In this document: positions 53,192 to 62,541 of the stretch, in pieces
Layout: each line of letters opens with the position of its first letter
Position numbering within the stretch: the first letter of the stretch is position 1
Assembly: GCA_020636645.1 (NCBI GenBank)
Contig: JACJXO010000002.1
Span: forward strand, 186,001-250,000
Direction: 5' to 3'
Source of the DNA: Chitinophagales bacterium
Lineage (GTDB): Bacteria > Bacteroidota > Bacteroidia > Chitinophagales > BACL12
DNA length: 64,000 bases
Made by a program: the position numbers and the translations under genes
The notes under the pieces: model-generated
The model's database searches: none
The model's input: only the letters and a program-made list of their open reading frames with translations
What the model was told of the DNA's origin: nothing

Positions 53192-54309
53192 CAGGCGCTC
53201 AGCATCACCGGCATCACCAGCATGAGCAGGTCTTCACCTTCCTCACTTTCGGTGGGCAGCAGGATACCGGCACGGTTCGGAGTGGACAGCTCGATCTTCA
53301 CTTCTTCATTGTCCATCGCCTGCAGCATCTCCTGCAGGAAGCGGGCGTTGAAACCGATCTCCATGTCTTCACCACTGTACTGGCAGTCGAGGTCTTCCTT
53401 GGCTTCATTGCTGAAGTCGAGGTCCTGGGCTGATACGTTCAGGCTGTTGCCGGTCAGCTTCAGAATGACCTGGTGGGTGGTCTTGTTAGAGAAGATCATG
53501 ACCCGGCGCAGCGTGTTGAGCAGATCGGCACGGTTCACGAGCAGTTCGTTCGGATTGTCTGTCGGAATGACCGCATTGTAATCAGGGTAGCGGGCATCGA
53601 TCAGGCGACAGATCAGGTTGATATTATTGAAGCTGAAAAAAGCATTGCTGCTGTTGTAGGAGATCTGCACCTGGGTCTCTTCGCCCGGCAGGATGCCCTT
53701 CAAAAGGTTAAGTGCTTTTTTGGGTACAATAAAACTGGCAGCATCTTTCACGGTAGTATCGGTGCGCTTGTAGCGAACCAGTTTATGTGCATCGGTGGCC
53801 ACAAATGTTACACCTTCATTATTAAGTTGGAAATAAACACCGGTCATTTGCGGACGAAGCTCATCATTGCTCACCGCAAACAGTGACTTGTTGATGGCCT
53901 TCTGCAGGATACCGGTGCTCATACTCAGCTCGCTGGTATTCTCTGCTACCGGAATGCGTGGAAAATCACTGCCGTTTTCACCATTCAGTTTGTACTTACC
54001 ACGATCTGTAGTGATCTCAACAGAGTAATTATCGTCGTTCACCGAAATGGTGAGTGGTTGTTCCGGAAGGGTCTTCAGGTAATCAACCAATATACGGGCC
54101 GGAATAGCCACCTTTCCCTCCGCTTTGGATTCGATCTCCAGCGAGGTACTGATGGAAGTTTCCAGATCGGTGCCGGAAATGGTCAGAGAGTTCTTGCTGA
54201 TCTCGAACAGAAAATCTTCCAGAATGGGTAATACGGTGCTGGTGCTGATCACCCCGTTCACCATCTGTAGATTGCGGAGCAGGGAAGTAGTACTGACAAT
54301 GAATTTCAT
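53191..54309 (-). CDS. dnaN: DNA polymerase III beta subunit (sliding clamp)
   Basis: A 372-residue sliding clamp that tethers DNA polymerase III to DNA. Motifs include MKFIVSTTSLLRNLQMVNGVI, PRIPVAENTSEL, VTFVATDAHKLVRYKR, CRLIDARYPDYNAVIP and the C-terminal LLMLVMPVML, which forms the binding pocket. Length is typical. It has its own divergent promoter (TACCTTTG at 54341-54348, 31 nt upstream). dnaA is not adjacent, so this is not the classical origin region. Confidence 0.97.
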   Translation of the reverse strand: MKFIVSTTSLLRNLQMVNGVISTSTVLPILEDFLFEISKNSLTISGTDLETSISTSLEIESKAEGKVAIPARILVDYLKTLPEQPLTISVNDDNYSVEITTDRGKYKLNGENGSDFPRIPVAENTSELSMSTGILQKAINKSLFAVSNDELRPQMTGVYFQLNNEGVTFVATDAHKLVRYKRTDTTVKDAASFIVPKKALNLLKGILPGEETQVQISYNSSNAFFSFNNINLICRLIDARYPDYNAVIPTDNPNELLVNRADLLNTLRRVMIFSNKTTHQVILKLTGNSLNVSAQDLDFSNEAKEDLDCQYSGEDMEIGFNARFLQEMLQAMDNEEVKIELSTPNRAGILLPTESEEGEDLLMLVMPVMLSA

Positions 54310-54340
54310 GCGTCGGTTTTAAGGCCTTTTTTGATTCGGT

Positions 54341-54348
54341 CAAAGGTA
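54341..54348 (-). promoter_or_regulatory. -7 element TACCTTTG for dnaN
   Basis: A perfect TAnnTTTG on the minus strand, 31 nt before the ATG at 54309. It is divergent to the promoter at 54393-54400; the two -7 boxes are 44 nt apart. Confidence 0.55.
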
Positions 54349-54392
54349 AATATAAACAGACATTCGCAGGAGCCTAAATACCCACAAGAATG

Positions 54393-54400
54393 TACCTTTG
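54393..54400 (+). promoter_or_regulatory. -7 element TACCTTTG, 4 nt before ATG
   Basis: A perfect TAnnTTTG followed by AGTC and the ATG at 54405, predicting a leaderless mRNA. Confidence 0.5.
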
Positions 54401-54404
54401 AGTC

Positions 54405-55952
54405 ATGCGTTTTCGCCTGTTTACAGCCGTTTTCCTGCTTGGATTTTCCCATTTTTCTGCGAGGTCGCAGACAGATTCCCTGCCCTTCAGCATTCGCCTG
54501 GAAGAGGCCACCTGGCCCGAATGGCCCGGATTGCACTCCTTTGCGCACGGGGTTTACAATGAGCGCTGGTTCATGGTGTACGGTCGCCAGGGAGGCATGC
54601 ACGGCATGATACCACCCGATCCCTTCCCTCTGGATGAGGCCAACCAGTCGGTCCGCATGTTCGATCCGGAAACCGGCCAGCAATGGGAGCGCAGCATCTG
54701 GGAACTGCCCGATTCCATCGCTTTCCCGCTGAGATCCACAAACCCTCAGTTCGTACAGCAGGACGATCGTGTATATGTGATGGGAGGATACGGAAAGGAT
54801 ACCACCAGCGAAGATTTTGTCACCTTCGCTACCCTGGTAGCAATAGACCTGCCCCTGCTGGAAACTGCTCTGGAAAGCGGGGGTGATATCGCTCCGGCCT
54901 TTCGCCTCTTCCGCGACAGCCTGTTCTATCTCTGTGGCGGGGAAGCGGAGTTGTTTGATAGCGATGTGGTGCTGTTCGGCGGACATGAATTCACCGGCGA
55001 GTATTCGGAGATAGGTGGTATCGGGTTCACCCAGCGATACACGAATGAGGTCAGGAGGTTTCATCTGACCGACGATGGTGCGGACATCAGCATCAGTGAT
55101 ATCAGTATAACCTACGACAGTCTGTTGTTTCACCGCCGTGATCTCAACCTGGGTCCTGTCAGGTATCCCGATGGCAGCGAAGGACTGGCTGCCTGGTCAG
55201 GCGTATTCCAGTACGACATCAACCTGCCCTGGCTGAGCGATCTCTATTACGACGGAGCATCCTGGACCGAAGACACGCTCACCCACCTGTTCAACCACTA
55301 TACCTGTCCGCTCATGCCTCTGTATGACAGCAATACCGCTGACATGCATACGGTGTTGTTCGGTGGTATCAGCCAGTATTATTTCTATGAACCCGATTCG
55401 GCTGTGTACGAAGATCTCAACGTGCCCTTCACCGATAACATCTCCTGCATCACCCGCTATGCAGACGGGTCCACAAAACAAGTTCTTTTACCAGTTCGCT
55501 TCGACGCACTGTGGGGTTCCAATGCGGTGTTCATTCCCGCAGAAACTGTCACACGTTATCCCAATGAGATCATCAGACTGGATGCTTCTGAAGAGGAAGT
55601 ACTGGCCGGTTATCTCTTCGGCGGCATCGCACCGGAGTTTCCCAACTTCACCCCCAGTACCGCCAGCAACAAACTGTACAAGGTCTGGCTGACATGGACA
55701 CCACCGGAACCTCCGCTTTCTGTGAAGGACGAGATCCGGGAACTGGAGGTATGGCCCAATCCCACCACGGGAATGGTGTTCGTCAACATCGGTATCTCCT
55801 GGCGACTGACAGACCTGACAGGTCAACTGGTCGGCGCCGGACAGGTGTTGGATAACTGCATCGATCTGAAACAGATTCCCGCAGGTTTGTACCTGCTGCA
55901 AGTGCAGGACAGGGGAGGCGTGGTGTTTCAGCAGGAGCTGATGGTGTATTGA
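54405..55952 (+). CDS. Secreted kelch-like protein with T9SS sorting domain
   Basis: A 515-residue secreted protein with a signal peptide (ends SARSQ), a beta-propeller-like body with repeated VMGGYGKD, LFGGHEF, VLFGGISQYYFYEPDS and LFGGIAPEFPNF phrases spaced as kelch blades, and a T9SS type-A sorting domain (LEVWPNPTTGMVFVN). No catalytic motif is seen. A binding or structural surface role is likely. It is divergent from dnaN across 95 nt. Confidence 0.8.
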   Translation: MRFRLFTAVFLLGFSHFSARSQTDSLPFSIRLEEATWPEWPGLHSFAHGVYNERWFMVYGRQGGMHGMIPPDPFPLDEANQSVRMFDPETGQQWERSIWELPDSIAFPLRSTNPQFVQQDDRVYVMGGYGKDTTSEDFVTFATLVAIDLPLLETALESGGDIAPAFRLFRDSLFYLCGGEAELFDSDVVLFGGHEFTGEYSEIGGIGFTQRYTNEVRRFHLTDDGADISISDISITYDSLLFHRRDLNLGPVRYPDGSEGLAAWSGVFQYDINLPWLSDLYYDGASWTEDTLTHLFNHYTCPLMPLYDSNTADMHTVLFGGISQYYFYEPDSAVYEDLNVPFTDNISCITRYADGSTKQVLLPVRFDALWGSNAVFIPAETVTRYPNEIIRLDASEEEVLAGYLFGGIAPEFPNFTPSTASNKLYKVWLTWTPPEPPLSVKDEIRELEVWPNPTTGMVFVNIGISWRLTDLTGQLVGAGQVLDNCIDLKQIPAGLYLLQVQDRGGVVFQQELMVY

Positions 55953-56422
55953 AGCATCATGCTGGTGAGGGGTGAATCCCGCTGAAAGCGGGAAGTCAAT
56001 GGTGAATGAATCATCCGTTCAACAAGGCTATAGAATAGTGAAACATATTTGAAGACCCTCTGTGTCCTTTGCGACTCCTTTGTGTCAAAACCCCTCAGGC
56101 TATTTTTTTGAAAACTGCCAACTATTTCATCAGTGAATCCCACTGAAAGCGGGAAGTCAATGGTGAATGAATCATCCGTTCAACAAGGCTATAGAATAGT
56201 GAAGCATATTTGAAGACCCTCTGCGTCCTTTGCGACTCCTTTGTGCCTTTGTGTTAAAACCCTTCCGTCTATTTTTATGGTTTTATTCTACCAGCAGGAG
56301 AGAAATCATTAACATGTAAATTCCGATAACAATCAGATCGAAGGGAGAACATATCTCAATTCCCATAATTTTTTTTTGAAAACTGCCAACCGCCAACTGC
56401 CCCCGCAGGGGTTAACTGCCAA
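55953..56422. repeat. Gene-free gap with a 161-bp-period direct repeat
   Basis: No gene is seen. Segments starting at 55972 and 56133 (period 161 nt) share about 110 nearly identical bases, including CCCGCTGAAAGCGGG (55978-55992), able to form a hairpin, and GCGACTCCTTTGTG. Simple sequence AACTGCCAAC closes the gap near 56385-56425. Confidence 0.88.
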
Positions 56423-57502
56423 CTACTCCATCAGATCTACCGTCTCTCCCTCAGAATCCTGCATCAGGTCCTGGATGAGCACGTTGGGCGTTTCACCACG
56501 CTGGCGGTAGAAGTAGGACGGGCCGATGAACAGCTTGCCGAACACGAAGTTCTGGATGATGGACAGGTCTTTCCCATCGTTGATGATGGCGTAATACTTG
56601 TCCATGTCGAAGTTGATCTCCTTGCCTTCGTAAGTGAACTGCATCTTGGTACGATAGGAGACAGGCCGGTAGAACACTTCCGCACTGCGACTGTTGCCGT
56701 CTAAGTCGGTCACGGTCATGACGCAGACCGGCTGCTGAGAGGCCAGGCTGTCCATCTTGTATTTATCGTCGAGGTAGAGTTCACAGTTCAGTCGCTTGAA
56801 CTGGTTGAGATAATAGTTGCCGATCTCCGGATTGAACTGCCGTACATCTGTACTCCTGTTGATGAAAGTGTACTGACCATCAGCACTGCGTTCGATCACA
56901 AAACTGCTGTCGGGCACACGGGGATAGTTCACCTCCAGCTTCGCGATATTGTCCGGTCTGTATTTGAATACCGTGCGGTCTTTCCAGTTGATGACCTGCA
57001 TATCGAAACGGGAGGAGATGAATCCGTCAAAACCGGGTATCTGCAATTCGAACGGCGTCTTGCTGCCTTCCACCAGCATGTAATTGCCACGCCCGTTGGC
57101 AGCAATAGGGCCGATAAAATACGAACGTATCTGCTTGCCACCTCTGGTATATACCTCCACCTTGATGTGGTTACCGGCAATGTCGCGGATCACCTTGTTG
57201 AACATGGATTTCGCTACCGGTGCCTTGATCTCCATCTGGTTAAATGTGAGCAGGATGGTGTTCATCACCTCCTGCCTCACAGGAGTTCCGTTATCCATGA
57301 CCCAGCCATCGCCGCTGCGTTCTACTTCTATCTTATTGCCACTCAGATCGGCCAGGAATATCTTGCCGATACTGGCAGTATCCTTCACGCCAAAGGCTTT
57401 GTCATCACCACCAAAACTGCCCGTGCCCTGATTGAAAATAAAGAACCAGGCCAGTATGGCCAGCACGATCACCACTGCCAGATATATCAGATTCTTTTTC
57501 AT
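56423..57502 (-). CDS. DUF4340 domain-containing membrane protein
   Basis: A 359-residue protein with one N-terminal membrane anchor (about 5-25) and a periplasmic DUF4340 domain, with repeated SIGKIFLADLSGNKIEVERSGDGW and NIAKLEVNYPRVPDSSFVIERS units. DUF4340 proteins commonly sit beside GldG-type ABC components. Its start overlaps the gldG stop by 4 nt, so it is the last gene of the gldF-gldG operon and may form part of the same transporter complex. Confidence 0.9.
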   Translation of the reverse strand: MKKNLIYLAVVIVLAILAWFFIFNQGTGSFGGDDKAFGVKDTASIGKIFLADLSGNKIEVERSGDGWVMDNGTPVRQEVMNTILLTFNQMEIKAPVAKSMFNKVIRDIAGNHIKVEVYTRGGKQIRSYFIGPIAANGRGNYMLVEGSKTPFELQIPGFDGFISSRFDMQVINWKDRTVFKYRPDNIAKLEVNYPRVPDSSFVIERSADGQYTFINRSTDVRQFNPEIGNYYLNQFKRLNCELYLDDKYKMDSLASQQPVCVMTVTDLDGNSRSAEVFYRPVSYRTKMQFTYEGKEINFDMDKYYAIINDGKDLSIIQNFVFGKLFIGPSYFYRQRGETPNVLIQDLMQDSEGETVDLME

Positions 57503-59214
57503 GCGTACTTACGGTTGCGGATGTAGTTGTAGATGCCGCTGAACAGATAGATCAGCAATACGGGTGCGCCGATGTTGATCAGCTGCCACTGCGTGCGGTT
57601 GGCTTCTACCTGCTCCTTGTCTATCGGACGAAGCTTGACCTCCTTGGCCCTAGTTTCCATCAGGCCGGTGTTGTCGGTCAGGTATTCGATACAGTTCATC
57701 AGAAAATCCTTGTTGCCAAAGATGTAGCGCTCAATGTTGTTGGCACCCAGGGGATAGATCTTGCCGTCGGCATCTACATAGTTCCTGATCATATCGCCAT
57801 CACTCACCACGATCTGCTTGGTGGGGATGCTGCGTTCTGCATACGGACCATTGCCCAGTCTTCTGCGTTCCATCGCCTTGGCAGTGGGCTTACGGGTGCT
57901 GAAGGCGGAAGGAAATTCGCCTTCCAGCAAAACAGCCACCGGCAGGTTCGGTTTGTTGAACTGCTCATCGGTTGGCATGTACTGACTCTGTACGATGTTG
58001 TAGTTGATGCGTGCCGGACTCATCAGAAAACGGCTGTTGGCTGAAGTGGTCAGCAGGATGGTCTTCCTGATGCCCGGAACAGCAGTGGTGTCGATACTGC
58101 TCACGAATTTCGCTTCCACCGCATCGATGTTGGCGCTGATGGGATGCTGCTTGTTGAATCCGGTGATGACGGGGTTGTACAGCCAGGGTCTGTCCTGGAA
58201 GGTGTTGCCGTAAGGCACCTTGATATGGCTGCACTGTTTGTCCTGGATGATGTTGTTGTTGACCCTCGCTCCGTACTGAATGAGCTGGTCCATGATGTCG
58301 AGGGGATAGTCAACAGAAGTGAACTCTCCCGTGCTTCTCAGGCTGTCAAATTCTGCGATGACCGGATCGATGAGCCAGAGTATCCTTCCGCCATACATCA
58401 GGTACTGGTCCAGTTTGTATTTGTCTTCTTCTGAAAAGGCGCTTCTCGGTTTGGCGATCACCACCACATCATACAGCGTATCGATATAATCTGAATTAGG
58501 CAGATCGATGCGATACATGTTGTACAACTCACTGAGCGAAATGGCGATATCCTGCACTTCCAGGGTGTCCAGTTCGTTCTGTCCTTCTATGAATGCGATA
58601 TCCGGACGTTTGGTCTCGCTGAGCAGACGAATGGACTTGGAGAATTTATATTCGAGCAGCGAGATGGCTGATGTTGGATCATACAGCGGCGACAATGGCT
58701 GCACCTGGTCCAGCAACAGCAGGCTCAGATCCTTGCCTTTGTAGTTGACGTTGGCATATGGAAAAAGAAAGGAACGGCTGGTCTGTTCTTTATCGGCAGA
58801 ACCGAAAGGAATGGAATAGACGCCGCGGTCTTCCAGTTCCTGGATGAATTTTCCCAGGTTGACCTCATCGGTGATGTCGAAAGGATTCTGGATCTCCCAC
58901 TGGATATTATCGTGTCCGTATGCCTTGAACTGCTTGAGCATCTCCACCGTGGAGGTCTGCAGTTGCTGCATGTTCGGGGTGAGATCGCCGGCCAGATAAA
59001 TAGTTACGAAGACGATATCGCTTTGTTCCTCCAGCAGTTCCTTGGTAGGTGTGCTGAGGCTGTAGCGTTTTTCCTGGGTGAGGTCAAGGCGGAAGAAGAC
59101 CCTGCTCAGTACCACATTGAGCAGTACGATGATGAGCACCAAAAGCAACAGACGCAACATCGCCCGGCGACGGTTCCGTTCAAACCCGGATGATATGGAA
59201 ACTTCGTTCACCAT
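57499..59214 (-). CDS. gldG: Gliding-motility ABC component GldG
   Basis: A 571-residue GldG protein with an N-terminal helix (about 18-42), the phrase RYSLSTPTKELLEEQSDIVFVTIYLAGDLTPNM, a substrate-binding-like periplasmic domain (ABC_transp_aux type) and a C-terminal transmembrane helix before NYIRNRKYA. GldA, GldF and GldG form an ABC complex needed for gliding in Flavobacterium johnsoniae. It overlaps gldF by 7 nt. Confidence 0.94.
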   Translation of the reverse strand: MVNEVSISSGFERNRRRAMLRLLLLVLIIVLLNVVLSRVFFRLDLTQEKRYSLSTPTKELLEEQSDIVFVTIYLAGDLTPNMQQLQTSTVEMLKQFKAYGHDNIQWEIQNPFDITDEVNLGKFIQELEDRGVYSIPFGSADKEQTSRSFLFPYANVNYKGKDLSLLLLDQVQPLSPLYDPTSAISLLEYKFSKSIRLLSETKRPDIAFIEGQNELDTLEVQDIAISLSELYNMYRIDLPNSDYIDTLYDVVVIAKPRSAFSEEDKYKLDQYLMYGGRILWLIDPVIAEFDSLRSTGEFTSVDYPLDIMDQLIQYGARVNNNIIQDKQCSHIKVPYGNTFQDRPWLYNPVITGFNKQHPISANIDAVEAKFVSSIDTTAVPGIRKTILLTTSANSRFLMSPARINYNIVQSQYMPTDEQFNKPNLPVAVLLEGEFPSAFSTRKPTAKAMERRRLGNGPYAERSIPTKQIVVSDGDMIRNYVDADGKIYPLGANNIERYIFGNKDFLMNCIEYLTDNTGLMETRAKEVKLRPIDKEQVEANRTQWQLINIGAPVLLIYLFSGIYNYIRNRKYA

Positions 59215-59939
59215 CTTCTGCTGCCGAGTGCGGTTTGGGTCATGAGAAAGAATATGGACACGGCGCTGCCGAAATACAGCACGTCGCGGAAGTCGATATA
59301 GCCTTTGCTGATATTCTGATAATGCTGGTTGATGCTGATGGCATTGAACACCGCATCTGCACTGCCTTCGCTGACCGGCAGCAAGGCCAGGGCATCAAAG
59401 CCGTAGTACAGGAAGAAGCACAGGAACAGACCGGAGATGAAAGCCACGATCTGGTTGTTGCTCACGGCCGATGCAAAGAGGCTGATGGCTACAAAGCATC
59501 CGCCTAATAAGGTGAGTCCGATATACGAACCGATGATACCTCCTGTGTCCACATTGCCCTTCGGACTGGCGAGCTCGCGGATGGCGAAATAATAGATGAT
59601 GCTGGGCAGCACGCTGAACAGTACCAGGACGAATGCGGCCAGGAATTTCCCGCCGATGATCTGCAGGTCGGTCACCGGTCGGGTGGCCAGCAGTTCGAGG
59701 GTGCCGCTGTTCTTCTCTTCAGCGAAAGACCGCATGGTGATGGCCGGTACCAGAAATAAGAAGATCCAGGGAGCGAAGTTGAAAAAAGGCTCCAGGTTGG
59801 CGTAACCGCTCTCCATGATGCTGGTGTCTGTGAACACCCAGTTGAACAGGCCGTTCGCCACCAGGAAAATGGTGATGGCGATATAGCCGATCAGGCTGCT
59901 GAAGAAAACGTTGAGTTCTTTACGAAAAATGGCTACCAC
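59208..59939 (-). CDS. gldF: Gliding-motility ABC permease GldF
   Basis: A 243-residue ABC-2-type permease with six hydrophobic helices. The N-terminal FRKELNVFFSSLIGYIAITIF and MRSFAEEKNSGTLELLATRPVTDLQIIGGKF match GldF. The start is a GTG at 59939; no in-frame ATG lies near. A TACTTTTG box lies 23 nt upstream (59963-59970). The ATP-binding partner gldA lies 200 nt upstream, on a separate promoter. Confidence 0.94.
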   Translation of the reverse strand: MVAIFRKELNVFFSSLIGYIAITIFLVANGLFNWVFTDTSIMESGYANLEPFFNFAPWIFLFLVPAITMRSFAEEKNSGTLELLATRPVTDLQIIGGKFLAAFVLVLFSVLPSIIYYFAIRELASPKGNVDTGGIIGSYIGLTLLGGCFVAISLFASAVSNNQIVAFISGLFLCFFLYYGFDALALLPVSEGSADAVFNAISINQHYQNISKGYIDFRDVLYFGSAVSIFFLMTQTALGSRRW

Positions 59940-59962
59940 TCCGGGACTTTTGCACTAAACGG

Positions 59963-59970
59963 CAAAAGTA
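59963..59970 (-). promoter_or_regulatory. -7 element TACTTTTG for gldF-gldG
   Basis: A perfect TAnnTTTG on the minus strand, 23 nt before the GTG start of gldF. It implies that the gldF-gldG-DUF4340 operon can be expressed apart from gldA. Confidence 0.45.
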
Positions 59971-60074
59971 GCACATTGGTCTGGGAACAAAGCGGAGTAC
60001 GGAGTTCGAAATGCGGAATGTGAACTACTGAAACCGGGGGTCAGAACCAACCTGTTTCGCTTTTCGTCCTCTTT

Positions 60075-60090
60075 CCCGATAGCTATCGGG
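60075..60090. repeat. Dispersed palindrome CCCGATAGCTATCGGG
   Basis: A perfect 16-bp palindrome between gldF and gldA. Variants occur at 61124-61139, 61336-61351 and 62663-62677, always between genes. Confidence 0.8.
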
Positions 60091-60139
60091 AGGAATGGAG
60101 TTTGACTGCCAACTGCTTACTGCCAACTGTGAACTGACC

Positions 60140-61048
60140 TCATCTCCCCGTCAGCTGCCTGAACACATCCTCCAGGCTTTGCTTTTCGAGTTGCAGGTTG
60201 AGCAGGGTGAGTTTGTTGTCAACGGCAAACTTGAAGAGGGTCTCGCGGATATCCTCCTGCCCGATGTACTGGATCAGGAACTGCTGATCGTCGATACGCT
60301 TCACTTCTGCCACACCCGGTATCTTGCGGAACAGGTCTTTATCCGGGCTTTCCTTGAAGCTGACCTGCACAATGGTGGCGCCGGAGCTGCGGGCCTGCAG
60401 ACCTTCCACACTGTCGTCGGCCACGATGCGACCTTTGTTGATGATGATGACCCGGTCGCACAAGGCCTGCACTTCCTGCATGATATGCGTACTCAGGATC
60501 ACGGTCTTTTTTTGGCCGAGGGTCTTGATAAGGTGGCGGATGTCTGCCAGCTGGTTGGGGTCGAGGCCGGAGGTGGGTTCATCCAGGATGAGCACTTCGG
60601 GGTCGTGGAGCATGGCCTGTGCAAGTCCTACCCGTTGGCGATAACCTTTACTCAGCTGACCGATCTTCTTTTTACGCTCGGGTGACAATCCCGTTACCGC
60701 GATCATCTCTTCCACCCGCTCTCCGAACTTCTTCATGCCCTGCATGCGGGCAGCGAACTCCAGGTATTCCTGCACGTACATGTCGGGATAGAGCGGATTG
60801 TGCTCCGGCAGATATCCCACTCTTTTTTTCACTTCGATGGGATCCTTCATGCCGTCAAATCCGCACACCTTCGCTTCGCCTGCAGAGGGCGGAATGAAGC
60901 AGGTCAGGATCTTCATGGTCGTGCTCTTTCCGGCGCCGTTGGGACCCAGAAAGCCGACGATCTGTCCGGCCGGAACCTCGAAGCTGATATCATCCACAGC
61001 CCGCTGTTCGCCGTAGATCTTGGTGAGATGTTGCACACTGATGGACAT
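60140..61048 (-). CDS. gldA: Gliding-motility ABC ATP-binding protein GldA
   Basis: A 302-residue ATPase with Walker A GPNGAGKST (about residues 35-43), signature LSKGYRQRVGLAQA, Walker B VLILDEPTSGLDP and the switch His in ILSTHIM. It powers the GldFG transporter required for gliding. A TATCTTCG box, one mismatch from consensus, lies 6 nt before the ATG at 61048. Confidence 0.94.
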   Translation of the reverse strand: MSISVQHLTKIYGEQRAVDDISFEVPAGQIVGFLGPNGAGKSTTMKILTCFIPPSAGEAKVCGFDGMKDPIEVKKRVGYLPEHNPLYPDMYVQEYLEFAARMQGMKKFGERVEEMIAVTGLSPERKKKIGQLSKGYRQRVGLAQAMLHDPEVLILDEPTSGLDPNQLADIRHLIKTLGQKKTVILSTHIMQEVQALCDRVIIINKGRIVADDSVEGLQARSSGATIVQVSFKESPDKDLFRKIPGVAEVKRIDDQQFLIQYIGQEDIRETLFKFAVDNKLTLLNLQLEKQSLEDVFRQLTGR

Positions 61049-61460
61049 GCGGCACGAAGATAGGGGTAATTGGAGAATGAAGCTGCGAGTGAGCGGTCAA
61101 TTCCGCCATAGGCGGAAAGTGAACCCGATAACGATCGGGAGTGAATGGTTCATACCCTGAATGGTGTACATCTCACCCCTCACTTCCCGACAGGGATTCA
61201 CCGGTCACATATAATGTCCCTGGATTTTTTGAACGCAAAGGCGCAGGTTCCGGCTTCGCCGAAACAAACACAGAGGACGCAAAGAGTCTTCTAAATTGTT
61301 TTACCACCAACCGCCAACTGCCAATCCCAATTGAACCCGATAGCTATAGGGAGGGGCTCACCTAAACTGTTTGCTCTTCAACTGCTTACTGCTCTACTGC
61401 TTACTGCTTCACTGCCTCACCCCTCACTCATTCCGCTTTCCGCATTCCGTCCTCCGCCTT
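61049..61460. other. Gene-free gap with hairpins and simple sequence
   Basis: No gene is seen in these 412 nt. It holds hairpins TTCCGCC/GGCGGAA (61101-61117), CCCGATAACGATCGGG (61124-61139) and CCCGATAGCTATAGGG (61336-61351), and ACTGCTTACTGC-type simple sequence (61365-61460). Open frames here are products of the repeats. Confidence 0.75.
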
Positions 61461-62534
61461 TCACCCGCCGCTTTTCATCTTCTCCGCATTCTCCGCCGTC
61501 TGCAGCGCATCCAGGATCTCGCCGATCTGACCATTCATGACCACCGGCAGGTTGTACAGCGTCAGGTTGATGCGGTGATCGGTCACACGGCCCTGGGGAT
61601 AATTATACGTGCGGATCTTGGCAGAACGATCACCTGTGCTGACCAGTGTCTTCCTGGCACTGGCGATCTTCGCATGATGCGCTGCCAGTTCTCTTTCATA
61701 CAACCGGGTACGCAGCACCTTGATGGCCTTGTCCTTGTTCTTCATCTGTGAACGTTCGTCCTGACATTCCACCACCAGTCCGGTAGGAATATGCGTCAGG
61801 CGGATGGCACTTTCAGTTTTGTTCACGTGCTGACCACCGGCACCGGATGCCCGGAAGGTATCTACCCGCACATCGTTCATGTTGAGCTGCACGTCCACCT
61901 CTTCGGCTTCTGGCAGCACAGCCACGGTGGCAGCCGACGTATGGATGCGTCCCTGCGATTCGGTGGCAGGCACCCGTTGCACCCGGTGCACACCGGATTC
62001 ATATTTTAAAGTACCATATACGTTTTCGCCGGCCACTTCCATCACGATCTCCTTGTATCCGCCCTGTTCACTTTCATTCATGTTGATGACATCGGTCTTC
62101 CAGCCTTTGGCATCGCAGTAGCGCTGGTACATCTTGAACAGATCGCCGGCAAAGAGGGCAGCTTCATCGCCACCGGTACCCGCACGGATCTCCAGGATGG
62201 CGTCTTTCGCATCTTCCGGATCTTTGGGCAGCAGCAGGATGCGGATGCGTTCTTCCAGTTCCGTTTGTTCGGTCTGCAACAACTCCAGTTCCTCTTTGGC
62301 CATGTCTTTCAGATCAGCGTCTTTTTCGGTCTGGATGATGCGCCGGCTGTCTTCCATATTTCCCAGCACCAGTTCATAGCGGTCAAAGGCTTCCACCACC
62401 GGCTGCATGTCCTTGTAGTCCTTGTTCAGACGCTTGTACTTCGCCTGATCGGCAATGAGTTCCGGATCGCTCAGTTGCTCCTGCAGCAATTCATAGCGCT
62501 CTTTGATGGATCGGAGTTTGGAAAGAAGGTCCAT
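61461..62534 (-). CDS. prfA: Peptide chain release factor 1
   Basis: A 357-residue release factor ending translation at UAA and UAG. The stop-codon recognition tripeptide PAT (VPATESQGRIHTS) and the catalytic GGQ (GAGGQHVNKTES) are present, with RAGTGGDEAALFAGDLFKMY and the C-terminal RTYNYPQGRVTDHRI. The ATG at 62534 starts the conserved N terminus (MDLLSKLRSIKERYELLQ). A perfect TACCTTTG box lies 7 nt before. Confidence 0.97.
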   Translation of the reverse strand: MDLLSKLRSIKERYELLQEQLSDPELIADQAKYKRLNKDYKDMQPVVEAFDRYELVLGNMEDSRRIIQTEKDADLKDMAKEELELLQTEQTELEERIRILLLPKDPEDAKDAILEIRAGTGGDEAALFAGDLFKMYQRYCDAKGWKTDVINMNESEQGGYKEIVMEVAGENVYGTLKYESGVHRVQRVPATESQGRIHTSAATVAVLPEAEEVDVQLNMNDVRVDTFRASGAGGQHVNKTESAIRLTHIPTGLVVECQDERSQMKNKDKAIKVLRTRLYERELAAHHAKIASARKTLVSTGDRSAKIRTYNYPQGRVTDHRINLTLYNLPVVMNGQIGEILDALQTAENAEKMKSGG

Positions 62535-62541
62535 GCGTGTG

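Noticed and set aside
53191..54309. Replication origin next to dnaN
   Set aside because: No dnaA, no DnaA-box cluster and no AT-rich unwinding region is visible; in Bacteroidota dnaN is often away from the origin.
54306..55133. 275-codon minus-strand frame opposite the kelch-like gene
   Set aside because: It overlaps the dnaN promoter and the coding strand of a secreted protein; no domain.
61161..61400. Small plus-strand frames between gldA and prfA
   Set aside because: They consist of dispersed repeats and simple sequence, with no promoter or recognisable protein.
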